Source: Procambarus clarkii | Lineage: Eukaryota; Arthropoda; Malacostraca; Decapoda; Cambaridae | Length of the DNA: 64,000 bases | Direction: 5' to 3' | Assembly: GCF_040958095.1 (NCBI RefSeq) | Contig: NC_091151.1 | Coordinates: forward strand, 4,217,094 to 4,281,093 | Shown here: positions 38,593 to 51,800 of the stretch, in pieces | How the letters are laid out: each line of letters opens with the position of its first letter | Position numbering within the stretch: position 1 is the first letter of the stretch | Translations under genes and position numbers: made by a program | Notes under the pieces: generated by a model | The model's input: the letters and a program-made list of their open reading frames with translations, nothing else | The model's database searches: none | What the model was told of the DNA's origin: nothing

Positions 38593-41500
38593 GTGGTGGT
38601 GAAGGTGGTGATGAAGGTGGTGGTGAAGATGGTGGTGAAGATGGTGGTGAAGGTGGTTGTTGTGAAGGTGGTGGTGAAGATGGTGGTGAAGGTGGTGGTG
38701 AAGATGGTGGTGAAGGTGGTGGTGAAGGTGGTGGTGGTGAAGGTAGTGGTGAAGATGCTGTTGAAGGTGGTGGTTAAGATGGTGGTGAAGATGGTGGTGA
38801 AGATAGTGGTGAAGATGGTGGTGAAGATGGTGGTTAAGATGGTGGTGAAGATGGTGGTGAAGATGGTGGTGAAGATGGTGGTGAAGATGGTGGTGAAGGT
38901 GGTGGTGAAGATGATGGTGAAGGTGGTGGTGCAGGTGGTGGTGAAGGTGGTGGTGAAGATGGTGGTGAAGATGGTGGTGAAGATGGTGGTGAAGGTGGTG
39001 GTGAAAGTGGTGGTGAAGATGGTGGTGAAGATGGTGGTGAAGGTGGTGGTGAAGATGGTGGTGAAGGTGGTGGTGGTGAAGGTGGTGGTGAAGATGGTGG
39101 TGAAGGTGGTGGTGAAGATGGTGGTGAAGGTGGTGGTGAAAGTGGTGGTGGTGAAGGTAGTGGTGAAGGTGGTGGTGAAGGTGGTGGTGAAAATGTTGGT
39201 GAAGGTTGTGGTGAAGGTGGTGGTGGTGAATGTGGTGGTGAAGATGGTGGTGAAGGTGGTGGTGAAGATGGTGGTGAAGGTGGTGGTAGTGAAGGTAGTG
39301 GTGAAGGTGGTGGTGAAGATGCTGCTGAAGGTGGTGGTTAAGATGGTGGTGAAGATAGTGGTGAAGATGGTGGTGAAGATGGTGGTGAAGATGGTGGTGA
39401 AGATGGTGGTGAAGATGGTGGTTAAGATGGTGGTGAAGGTGGTGGTGGTGAAGGTGGTGGTGAAGATGGTGGTGAAGGTGGTGGTGAAGATGGTGGTGAA
39501 GGTGGTGGTGAAGGTGGTGGTGGTGAAGATGGTGGTGAAGATGCTGTTGAAGGTGGTTGTGAAGGTGGTGGTGAAGATGGCGGTGAAAATGGTGGTGAAG
39601 ATGGTGGTGAAGATGGTGGCGAAGATGGTGGTGAAGATGGTGGTGAAGATGGTGGTGAAGGTAGTGGTGAAGGTGGTGGTGAAGATGGAGGTGAAGGTGG
39701 TGGTGAAGGTGGTGGTGAAGGTTGTGGTGAAGATGGTGGTGAAGGTGGTGGTGAAGGTGGTGGTGAAGATGCTGTTGAAGGTGGTGGTGAAGGTGGTGGT
39801 GAAGGTGGTGAAGGTGGTTGTGAAGGTGGTGGTGAAGATGGTGGTGAAGGTGGTGGTGAAGGTGGTGGTGAAGGTGGTGGTGAAGATTGTGGTGAAGGTG
39901 GTGGTGAAGATGGTGGTGAAGATGGTGGTGAAGGTGGTGGTGAAGGTGGTGGTGAAGGTGGTGGTGAAGGTGGTGGTGAAGATGGTGGTGAAGATGGTGG
40001 TGAAGTTGGCGGTGAAGATGCTGATGAAGGTGGTGGTGAAGATGGTGGTGAAGGTGGTGGTGAAGATGGTGGTGAAGGTGGTGGTGAAGGTGGTGGTGAC
40101 GGTGGTGGTGAAGATGGTGGTTAAGGTGGTGGTGAAGATGGTGGTGAAGGTGGCGGTGAAGGTGGCGGTGAAGATGGTGAAGGTGGTGGTGAAGATGGTG
40201 GTGAAGGTTGTGGTGAAGGTAGTGGTGAAGATGGTGGTGAAGATGCTGTTGAAGGTGGTGGTGAAGGTGGTGGTGAAGATGGTGGTGAAGATGGTGGTGA
40301 AGATGGTGGTGAAGATGGTGGTGAAGATGGTGGTGAAGATGGTGGTGAAGATAGTGGTGAAGGTGGTGGTGAAGGTGGTGGTGAAGATGGTGGTGAAGGT
40401 GGTAGTGAAGGTGGTGGTGAAGGTGGTGGTGAAGATGGTGGTGAAGGTGGTGGTGAAGGTGGTGGTGAAGGTGGTGGTGAAGGTGGTGAAGGTGGTAGTG
40501 AAGGTGGTGGTGAAGGTGGTGGTGAAGATGCTGGTGAAGATGGTGGTGAAGATGGTGGTGAAGATGGTGGTGAAGATAGTGGTGAAGATGGTGGTGAAGG
40601 TGGTGGTGAAGGTGGTGGTGAAGGTGGTGGTGAAGGTGGTGGTGAAGATGGTGGTGAAGATGGTGGTGAAGATGGTGGTGAAGGTGGTGGTGAAGATGGT
40701 GGTGAAGATGGTGGTGAAGGTGGTGGTGAAGATGGTGGTGAAGGTGGTGGTGAAGGTGGTGGTGACGGTGGTGGTGAAGATGGTGGTTAAGGTGGTGGTG
40801 AAGATGGTGGTGAAGGTGGCGGTGAAGGTGGCGGTGAAGATGGTGAAGGTGGTGGTGAAGATGGTGGTGAAGGTTGTGGTGAAGGTAGTGGTGAAGATGG
40901 TGGTGAAGATGGTGGTGAAGATAGTGGTGAAGGTGGTGGTGAAGGTGGTGGTGAAGATGGTGGTGAAGGTGGTAGTGAAGGTGGTGGTGAAGGTGGTGGT
41001 GAAGATGGTGGTGAAGGTGGTGGTGAAGGTGGTGGTGAAGATGCTGTTGAAGGTGGTGGTGAAGGTGGTGGTGAAGGTGGTAGTGAAGGTGGTGGTGAAG
41101 GTGGTGGTGAAGATGCTGGTGAAGGTGGTGGTGAAGGTGGTGGCGGTGAATGTAGTGGTGAAGATGGTGGTGGAGATGCTGTTGAAGGTGGTGGTGAAGG
41201 TGGTGGTGAAGATGGTGGTGAAGGTGGTGGTGAAGGTGGTGGTGGTGAAGGTAGTGGTGAAGATGGTGGTGAAGATGCTGTTGAAGGTGGTGGTGAAGGT
41301 GGTGGTGAAGATGGTGGTGAAGATGGTGGTGAAGATGGTGGTGAAGATGGTGGTGAAGATGGTGGTGAAGATGGTTTTGAAGATGGTGGTAAAGATGGTG
41401 GTGAAGATAGTGGTGAAGGTGGTGGTGAAGGTGGTGGTGAAGATGGTGGTGAAGGTGGTGGTGAAGGTGGTGGTGAGGATGCTGTTGAAGGTGGTGGTGA

Positions 41501-44500
41501 AGGTGGTGGTGAAGGTTGTGGTGAAGATGGTGGTGAAGATGGTGGTGAAGTTGGTGGTGAAGATGGTGGTGAAGATGGTGGTGAAGATAGTGGTGAAGGT
41601 GGTGGTGAAGGTGGTGGTGAAGATGGTGGTGAAGGTGGTAGTGAAGGTGGTGGTGAAGGTGGTGGTGAAGATGGTGGTGAAGCTGGTGGTGAAGGTGGTG
41701 GTGAAGATGCTGTTGAAGGTGATGGTGAAGGTGGTGGTGAAGGTGGTGGTGAAGGTGGTGGTGAAGGTGATGGTGAAGATGCTGGTGAAGGTGGTGGTGA
41801 AGGTGGTGGTGAAGGTGGTGGTGAAGGTGGTGGTGAAGATGGTGGTGAAGATGGTGGTGAAGATGGTGGTGAAGATAGTGGTGAAGGTGGTGGTGAAGGT
41901 GGTGGTGAAGATGGTGGTGAAGGTGGTGGTGAAGGTGGTGGTAAGGATGCTGTTGAAGGTGGTGGTGAAGGTGGTGGTGAAGGTGGTGGTGAAGGTGGTG
42001 GTGAAGGTGGTGGTGAAGATGGTGGTGAAGGTGGTGGTGAAGGTGGAGGTGAAGATGCTGTTGAAGGTGGTGGTGAAGGTGGTGGTGAAGGTGGTGGTGA
42101 AGGTGGTGGTGAAGGTGGTGGTGAAGATGCTGGTGAAGGTGGTGGTGAAGGTGGTGGTGAAGGTGGTGGTGAAGGTGGTGGTGAAGATGGTGGTGAAGAT
42201 GGTGGTGAAGATGGTGGTGAAGGTCGTGGTGAAGGTGGTGGTGAAGTTGGTGGTGAAGATGGTGGTGAAGGTGGTGGTGAAGGTGGTGGTGAAGATGCTG
42301 GTGAAGATGGTGGTGAAGGTGGTGGTGAAGATGGTAATGAAGATGGTGGTGAAGGTGGTGGTGAAGATACTGTTGAAGGTGGTGGTGAAGGTGGTGGTGA
42401 AGGTGGTGGTGAAGGTGGTGGTGAAGGTGATGGTGAAGATGGTGGTGAAGAGGGTGGTGAAGGTGGTGGTGAAGATGGTGGTGAAGATGGTGGTGAAGGT
42501 GGTGGTGAAGATGGTGATGGTGAAGGTGGTGGTGAAGATGGTGGTGAAGGTGGTGGTGAAGGTGGTGGTGAAGATGGTGGTGAAGGTGGTGGTGAAAGTG
42601 GTGGTGAGGATGCTGGTGAAGATGGTGGTGAAGATGGTAGTGAAGGTGGTGGTGAAGATGGTGGTGAAGGTGGTGGTGAAGGTGGTGGTGAAGATGGTGG
42701 TGAAGGAGGTGGTGTCGAAGGTGGTGGAGAAGATGGTGGTGAAGATGGTATTGCAGGTGGTGGTAAAGGTGGTGAAGGTGGTGGTGGTGAAGATGGTGCT
42801 GAAGGTGGTGGTGAAGGTGGTGGTGAAGATGGTGGTGAAGGTGGTGGTGAAAGTGGTGATGAAGGTGGTGGTGAAGATGGTGGTGAAGGTGGTGGTGAAG
42901 GTGGTGCTGGTGAAGATGGTGGTGAAGATGCTGTTGAAGGTGGTTGTGAAGGTGGTGGTGAAGATGGTGGTGAAAATGGTGGTGAAGATGGTGGTGAAGA
43001 TGGTGGTGAAGATGGTGGTGAAGGTAGTGGTGAAGGTGGTGGTGAAGATGGAGGTGAAGATGGTGGTTAAGATGGTGGTGAAGGTGGTGGTGGTGAAGGT
43101 GGTGGTGAAGATGGTGGTGAAGGTGGTGGTGAAGATGGTGGTGAAGGTGGTGGTGAAGGTGGTGCTGGTGAAGATGGTGGTGAAGATGCTGTTGAAGGTG
43201 GTTGTGAAGGTGGTGGTGAAGATGGTGGTGAAAATGGTGGTGAAGATGGTGGTGAAGATGGTGGTGAAGATGGTGGTGAAGGTAGTGGTGAAGGTGGTGG
43301 TGAAGATGGAGGTGAAGGTGGTGGTGAAGGTGGTGGTGAAGGTTGTGGTGAAGATGGTGGTGAAGGTGGTGGTGAAGGTGGTGGTGAAGATGCTGTTGAA
43401 GGTGGTGGTGAAGGTGGTGGTGAAGGTGGTGAAGGTGGTGGTGAAGGTGGTGGTGAAGATGGTGGTGAAGGTGGTGGTGAAGGTGGTGGTGAAGGTGGTG
43501 GTGAAGATTGTGGTGAAGGTGGTGGTGAAGATGGTGGTGAAGATGGTGGTGAAGGTGGTGGTGAAGGTGGTGGTGAAGGTGGTGGTGAAGGTGGTGGTGA
43601 AGATGGTGGTGAAGATGGTGGTGAAGATGGTGGTGAAGGTGGTGGTGAAGATGGTGGTGAAGATGGTGGTGAAGGTGGTGGTGAAGATGGTGGTGAAGGT
43701 GGTGGTGAAGGTGGTGGTGACGGTGGTGGTGAAGATGGTGGTTAAGGTGGTGGTGAAGATGGTGGTGAAGGTGGCGGTGAAGGTGGCGGTGAAGATGGTG
43801 AAGGTGGTGGTGAAGATGGTGGTGAAGGTTGTGGTGAAGGTAGTGGTGAAGATGGTGGTGAAGATGGTGGTGAAGATAGTGGTGAAGGTGGTGGTGAAGG
43901 TGGTGGTGAAGATGGTGGTGAAGGTGGTAGTGAAGGTGGTGGTGAAGGTGGTGGTGAAGATGGTGGTGAAGGTGGTGGTGAAGGTGGTGGTGAAGATGCT
44001 GTTGAAGGTGGTGGTGAAGGTGGTAGTGAAGGTGGTGGTGAAGGTGGTGGTGAAGATGCTGGTGAAGGTGGTGGTGAAGGTGGTGGCGGTGAATGTAGTG
44101 GTGAAGATGGTGGTGGAGATGCTGTTGAAGGTGGTGGTGAAGGTGGTGGTGAAGATGGTGGTGAAGGTGGTGGTGAAGGTGGTGGTGGTGAAGGTAGTGG
44201 TGAAGATGGTGGTGAAGATGCTGTTGAAGGTGGTGGTGAAGGTGGTGGTGAAGATGGTGGTGAAGATGGTGGTGAAGATGGTGGTGAAGATGGTGGTGAA
44301 GATGGTGGTGAAGATGGTTTTGAAGATGGTGGTAAAGATGGTGGTGAAGATAGTGGTGAAGGTGGTGGTGAAGGTGGTGGTGAAGATGGTGGTGAAGGTG
44401 GTGGTGAAGGTGGTGGTGAGGATGCTGTTGAAGGTGGTGGTGAAGGTGGTGGTGAAGGTGGTGGTGAAGGTGGTGGTGAAGATGGTGGTGAAGGTGGTGG

Positions 44501-47500
44501 TGAAGGTGGTGGTGAAGATGCTGTTGAAGGTGGTGGTGAAGGTGGTGGTGAAGGTTGTGGTGAAGATGGTGGTGAAGATGGTGGTGAAGTTGGTGGTGAA
44601 GATGGTGGTGAAGATGGTGGTGAAGATAGTGGTGAAGGTGGTGGTGAAGGTGGTGGTGAAGATGGTGGTGAAGGTGGTAGTGAAGGTGGTGGTGAAGGTG
44701 GTGGTGAAGATGGTGGTGAAGCTGGTGGTGAAGGTGGTGGTGAAGGTGGTGGTGAAGATGGTGGTGAAGATGGTGGTGAAGGTGGTGGTGAAGATGGTGG
44801 TGAAGGTGGTGGTGGTGAAGGTGGTGGTGAAGATGGTGGTGAAGGTGGTGGTGAAGATGGTGGTGAAGGTGGCGGTGAAAGTGGTGGTGGTGAAGGTAGT
44901 GGTGAAGGTGGTGGTGAAGGTGGTGGTGAAAATGTTGGTGAAGGTGGTGGTGAAGGTGGTGGTGGTGAATGTGGTGGTGAAGATGGTGGTGAAGATGGTG
45001 GTGAAGGTGGTGGTGAAGATGGTGGTGAAGGTGGTGGTGGTGAAGGTAGTGGTGAAGGTGGTGGTGAAGATGCTGTTGAAGGTGGTGGTTAAGATGGTGG
45101 TGAAGATAGTGGTGAAGATGGTGGTGAAGATGGTGGTGAAGATGGTGGTGAAGATGGTGGTGAAGATCGTGGTTAAGATGGTGGTGAAGATGGTGGTGAA
45201 GATGCTGTTGAAGGTGGTGGTGAAGGTGGTGGTGAAGGTGGTGGTGAAGGTGGTGGTGAAGATGCTGGTGAAGGTGGTGGTGAAGGTGGTGGTGAAGATG
45301 GTGGTGAAGATGGTGGTGAAGATGGTGGTGAAGGTCGTGGTGAAGGTGGTGGTGAAGTTGGTGTTGAAGATGGTGGTGAAGGTGGTGGTGAAGGTGGTGG
45401 TGAAGATGCTGGTGAAGATGGTGGTGAAGGTGGTGGTGAAGATGGTGGTGAAGATGGTGGTGAAGGTGGTGGTGAAGATACTGTTGAAGGTGGTGGTGAA
45501 GGTGGTGGTGAAGGTGGTGGTGAAGGTGGTGGTGAAGATGGTGGTGAAGAGGGTGGTGAAGGTGGTGGTGAAGATGGTGGTGAAGATGGTGGTGAAGGTG
45601 GTGGTGAAGATGGTGATGGTGAAGGTGGTGGTGAAGATGGTGGAGAAGGTGGTGGTGGTGAAGGTGGTGGTGAAGATGGTGGTGAAGGTGGTGGTGAAGA
45701 TGGTGGTGAAGGTGGTGGTGAAAATGGTGGTGAGGATGCTGGTGAAGATGGTGGTGAAGATGGTAGTGAAGGTGGTGGTGAAGATGGTGGTGAAGGTGGT
45801 GGTGAAGGTGGTGGTGAAGATGGTGGTGAAGGAGGTGGTGTCGAAGGTGGTGGTGAAGATGGTGGTGAAGATGGTATTGAAGGTGGTGGTAAAGGTGGTG
45901 AAGGTGGTGGTGGTGAAGATGGTGCTGAAGGTGGTGGTGAAGGTGGTGGTGAAGATGGTGGTGAAGGTGGTGGTGAAAGTGGTGATGAAGATGCTGGTGA
46001 AGATGGTGGTGAAGATGGTGGTGAAGGTGGTGGTGAAGATGGTGGTGAAGGTGGTGGTGAAGGTGGTGGTGAAGGTGGTGGTGAAGGTGGTGTTGAAGGT
46101 GGTGGTGAAGATGCTGGTGAAGGTGGTGGTGAAGATGGTGGTGAAGGTGGTGGTGAAGGTGGTGGTGAAGGTGGTGGTGAAGGTGGTGGTGACGGTGGTG
46201 GTGAAGATGGTGGTGAAGAAGGTGGTGAAGGTGGCGGTGAAGATGCTGATGAAGGTGGTGGTGAAGATGGTGGTGAAGTTGGCGGTGAAGATGCTGATGA
46301 AGGTGGTGGTGAATATGGTGGTGAAGGTGGTGGTGAAAGTGGTGGTGAAGATGGTGGTGAAGATGGTGGTGAAGGTGGTGGTGAAGATGGTGGTGAAGGT
46401 GGTGGTGGTGAAGGTGGTGGTGAAGATGGTGGTGAAGGTGGTGGTGAAGATGGTGGTGAAGGTGGTGGTGAAAGTGGTGGTGGCGAAGGTAGTGGTGAAG
46501 GTGGTGGTGAAGGTGGTGGTGAAAATGTTGGTGAAGGTTGTGGTGAAGGTGGTGGTGGTGAATGTGGTGGTGAAGATGGTGGTGAAGGAGGTGGTGAAGA
46601 TGGTGGTGAAGGTGGTGGTAGTGAAGGTAGTGGTGAAGGTGGTGGTGAAGATGCTGCTGAAGGTGGTGGTTAAGATGGTGGTGAAGATAGTGGTGAAGAT
46701 GGTGGTGAAGATGGTGGTGAAGATGGTGGTGAAGATGGAGGTGAAGATGGTGGTTAAGATGGTGGTGAAGGTGGTGGTGGTGAAGGTGGTGGTGAAGATG
46801 GTGGTGAAGGTGGTGGTGAAGATGGTGGTGAAGGTGGTGGTGAAGGTGGTGCTGGTGAAGATGGTGGTGAAGATGCTGTTGAAGGTGGTTGTGAAGGTGG
46901 TGGTGAAGATGGTGGTGAAAATGGTGGTGAAGATGGTGGTGAAGATGGTGGTGAAGATGGTGGTGAAGGTAGTGGTGAAGGTGGTGGTGAAGATGGAGGT
47001 GAAGGTGGTGGTGAAGGTGGTGGTGAAGGTTGTGGTGAAGATGGTGGTGAAGGTGGTGGTGAAGGTGGTGGTGAAGATGCTGTTGAAGGTGGTGGTGAAG
47101 GTGGTGGTGAAGGTGGTGAAGGTGGTGGTGAAGGTGGTGGTGAAGATGGTGGTGAAGGTGGTGGTGAAGGTGGTGGTGAAGGTGGTGGTGAAGATTGTGG
47201 TGAAGGTGGTGGTGAAGATGGTGGTGAAGATGGTGGTGAAGGTGGTGGTGAAGGTGGTGGTGAAGGTGGTGGTGAAGGTGGTGGTGAAGATGGTGGTGAA
47301 GATGGTGGTGAAGATGGTGGTGAAGGTGGTGGTGAAGATGGTGGTGAAGATGGTGGTGAAGGTGGTGGTGAAGATGGTGGTGAAGGTGGTGGTGAAGGTG
47401 GTGGTGACGGTGGTGGTGAAGATGGTGGTTAAGGTGGTGGTGAAGATGGTGGTGAAGGTGGCGGTGAAGGTGGCGGTGAAGATGGTGAAGGTGGTGGTGA

Positions 47501-48879
47501 AGATGGTGGTGAAGGTTGTGGTGAAGGTAGTGGTGAAGATGGTGGTGAAGATGCTGTTGAAGGTGGTGGTGAAGGTGGTGGTGAAGATGGTGGTGAAGAT
47601 GGTGGTGAAGATGGTGGTGAAGATGGTGGTGAAGATGGTGGTGAAGATGGTGGTGAAGATAGTGGTGAAGGTGGTGGTGAAGGTGGTGGTGAAGATGGTG
47701 GTGAAGGTGGTAGTGAAGGTGGTGGTGAAGGTGGTGGTGAAGATGGTGGTGAAGGTGGTGGTGAAGGTGGTGGTGAAGATGCTGTTGAAGGTGGTGGTGA
47801 AGGTGGTGGTGAAGGTGGTAGTGAAGGTGGTGGTGAATGTGGTGGTGAAGATGCTGGTGAAGGTGGTGGTGAAGGTGGTGGCGGTGAATGTAGTGGTGAA
47901 GATGGTGGTGGAGATGCTGTTGAAGGTGGTGGTGAAGGTGGTGGTGAAGATGGTGGTGAAGGTGGTGGTGAAGGTGGTGGTGGTGAAGGTAGTGGTGAAG
48001 ATGGTGGTGAAGATGCTGTTGAAGGTGGTGGTGAAGGTGGTGGTGAAGATGGTGGTGAAGATGGTGGTGAAGATGGTGGTGAAGATGGTGGTGAAGATGG
48101 TGGTGAAGATGGTTTTGAAGATGGTGGTAAAGATGGTGGTGAAGATAGTGGTGAAGGTGGTGGTGAAGGTGGTGGTGAAGATGGTGGTGAAGGTGGTGGT
48201 GAAGGTGGTGGTGAGGATGCTGTTGAAGGTGGTGGTGAAGGTGGTGGTGAAGGTGGTGGTGAAGGTGGTGGTGAAGATGGTGGTGAAGGTGGTGGTGAAG
48301 GTGGTGGTGAAGATGCTGTTGAAGGTGGTGGTGAAGGTGGTGGTGAAGGTTGTGGTGAAGATGGTGGTGAAGATGGTGGTGAAGTTGGTGGTGAAGATGG
48401 TGGTGAAGATGGTGGTGAAGATAGTGGTGAAGGTGGTGGTGAAGGTGGTGGTGAAGATGGTGGTGAAGGTGGTGGTGAAGGTGGTGGTGAAGGTGGTGGT
48501 GAAGATGGTGGTGAAGCTGGTGGTGAAGGTGGTGGTGAAGATGCTGTTGAAGGTGATGGTGAAGGTGGTGGTGAAGGTGGTGGTGAAGGTGGTGGTGAAG
48601 GTGATGGTGAAGATGCTGGTGAAGGTGGTGGTGAAGGTGGTGGTGAAGGTGGTGGTGAAGGTGGTGGTGAAGATGGTGGTGAAGATGGTGGTGAAGATGG
48701 TGGTGAAGGTGGTGGTGAAGGTGGTGGTGAAGATGGTCGTGAAGATGGTGGTGAAGATGCTGGTGAAGATGGTGGTGAAGGTGTTGGTGAAGATGCTGTT
48801 GAAGGTGGTGGTCTAGGTGGTGGTGAAGGTGGTGATGAAGGTGGTGGTGAAGATGGTGGTGAAGATGGTGGTGAAGGTG

Positions 48880-51800
48880 GTTGTTGTGAAGGTGGTGGTG
48901 AAGATGGTGGTGAAGGTGGTGGTGAAGATGGTGGTGAAGGTGGTGGTGAAGGTGGTGGTGGTGAAGGTAGTGGTGAAGATGCTGTTGAAGGTGGTGGTTA
49001 AGATGGTGGTGAAGATGGTGGTGAAGATAGTGGTGAAGATGGTGGTGAAGATGGTGGTTAAGATGGTGGTGAAGATGGTGGTGAAGATGGTGGTGAAGAT
49101 GGTGGTGAAGATGGTGGTGAAGATGATGGTGAAGGTGGTGGTGCAGGTGGTGGTGAAGGTGGTGGTGAAGATGGTGGTGAAGGTGGTGGTGAAGGTGGTG
49201 GTGAAGATGGTGGTGAAGATAGTGGTGAAGTTGGTGGTGAAGGTGGTGGTGGTGAAGGTAGTGGTGAAGATGGTGATGAAGATGCTGTTGAAGGTGGTGG
49301 TGAAGGTGGTGGTGAAGATGGTGGTGAAGGTGGTGGTGAAGATAGTGGTGAAGGTGGTGGTGAAGGTGGTGGTGAAGATGGTGGTGAAGGTGGTGGTGAA
49401 GGTGGTGGTGAGGATGCTGTTGAAGGTGGTGGTGAAGGTGGTGGTGAAGGTGGTGGTGAAGGTGGTGGTGAAGATGGTGGTGAAGGTGGTGGTGAAGGTG
49501 GTGGTGAAGATGCTGTTGAAGGTGGTGGTGAAGGTGGTGGTGAAGGTTGTGGTGAAGATGGTGGTGAAGATGGTGGTGAAGTTGGTGGTGAAGATGGTGG
49601 TGAAGATGGTGGTGAAGATAGTGGTGAAGGTGGTGGTGAAGGTGGTGGTGAAGATGGTGGTGAAGGTGGTAGTGAAGGTGGTGGTGAAGGTGGTGGTGAA
49701 GATGGTGGTGAAGCTGGTGGTGAAGGTGGTGGTGAAGATGCTGTTGAAGGTGATGGTGAAGGTGGTGGTGAAGGTGGTGGTGAAGGTGGTGGTGAAGGTG
49801 ATGGTGAAGATGCTGGTGAAGGTGGTGGTGAAGGTGGTGGTGAAGGTGGTGGTGAAGGTGGTGGTGAAGATGGTGGTGAAGATGGTGGTGAAGATGGTGG
49901 TGAAGGTGGTGGTGAAGGTGGTGGTGAAGATGGTCGTGAAGATGGTGGTGAAGATGCTGGTGAAGATGGTGGTGAAGGTGGTGGTGAAGATGCTGTTGAA
50001 GGTGGTGGTCTAGGTGGTGGTGAAGGTGGTGATGAAGGTGGTGGTGAAGATGGTGGTGAAGATGGTGGTGAAGGTGGTTGTTGTGAAGGTGGTGGTGAAG
50101 ATGGTGGTGAAGGTGGTGGTGAAGATGGTGGTGAAGGTGGTGGTGAAGGTGGTGGTGGTGAAGGTAGTGGTGAAGATGCTGTTGAAGGTGGTGGTTAAGA
50201 TGGTGGTGAAGATGGTGGTGAAGATAGTGGTGAAGATGGTGGTGAAGATGGTGGTTAAGATGGTGGTGAAGATGGTGGTGAAGATGGTGGTGAAGATGGT
50301 GGTGAAGATGGTGGTGAAGATGATGGTGAAGGTGGTGGTGCAGGTGGTGGTGAAGGTGGTGGTGAAGATGGTGGTGAAGGTGGTGGTGAAGGTGGTGGTG
50401 AAGATGGTGGTGAAGATAGTGGTGAAGTTGGTGGTGAAGGTGGTGGTGGTGAAGGTAGTGGTGAAGATGGTGATGAAGATGCTGTTGAAGGTGGTGGTGA
50501 AGGTGGTGGTGAAGATGGTGGTGAAGGTGGTGGTGAAGGTGGTGGTGGTGAAGGTAGTGGTGAAGTTGGTGGTGAAGATGCTGTTGAAGGTGGTGGTGAA
50601 GGTGGTGGTGAAGATGGTGGTGAAGATGGTGGTGAAGATGGAGGTGAAGATGGTGGTGAAGATGGTGGTGAAGATGGTGGTGAAGATGGTGGTGAAGATA
50701 GTGGTGAAGGTGGTGGTGAAGGTGGTGGTGAAGATGGTGGTGAAGGTGGTGGTGAAGGTGGTGGTGAGGATGCTGTTGAAGGTGGTAGTGAAGGTGGTGG
50801 TGAAGGTGGTGGTGAAGGTGGTGGTGAAGGTGGTGGTGAAGATGGTGGTGAAGGTGGTGGTGAAGGTGGTGGTGAAGGTGGTGGTGAAGGTGGTGGTGAA
50901 GATGCTGGTGAAGGTGGTGGTGAAGGTGGTGGTGAAGGTGGTGGTGAAGGTAGTGGTGAAGATGGTGGTGAAGATGGTGGTGAAGGTGGTGGTGAAGGTC
51001 GTGGTGAAGGTGGTGGTGAAGTTGGTGGTGAAGATGGTGGTGAAGGTGGTGGTGAAGATGCTGGTGAAGATGGTGGTGAAGGTGGTGGTGAAGATGGTGG
51101 TGAAGATGGTGGTGAAGGTGGTGGTGAAGATACTGTTGAAGGTGGTGGTGAAGGTGGTGGTGAAGGTGGTGGTGAAGGTGGTGGTGAAGGTGGTGGTGAA
51201 GATGGTGGTGAAGAGGGTGGTGAAGGTGGTGGTGAAGATGGTGGTGAAGATGGTGGTGAAGGTGGTGGTGAAGATGGTGATGGTGAAGGTGGTGGTGAAG
51301 ATGGTGGTGAAGGTGGTGGTGGTGAAGGTGGTGGTGAAGATGGTGGTGAAGGTGGTGGTGAAGGTGGTGGTGAAGATGGTGGTGAAGGTGGTGGTGAAAG
51401 TGGTGGTGAGGATGCTGGTGAAGATGGTGGTGAAGATGGTAGTGAAGGTGGTGGTGAAGATGGTGGTGAAGGTGGTGGTGAAGGTGGTGGTGAAGATGGT
51501 GGTGAAGGAGGTGGTGTCGAAGGTGGTGGTGAAGATGGTGGTGAAGATGGTATTGCAGGTGGTGGTAAAGGTGGTGAAGGTGGTGGTGGTGAAGATGGTG
51601 CTGAAGGTGGTGGTGAAGGTGGTGGTGAAGATGGTGGTGAAGGTGGTGGTGAAAGTGGTGATGAAGATGCTGGTGAAGATGGTGGTGAAGATGGTGGTGA
51701 AGGTGGTGGTGAAGATGGTGGTGAAGGTGGTGGTGAAGGTGGTGGTGAAGGTGGTGGTGAAAGTGGTGGTGAAGGTGGTGGTGAAGATGCTGGTGAAGGT

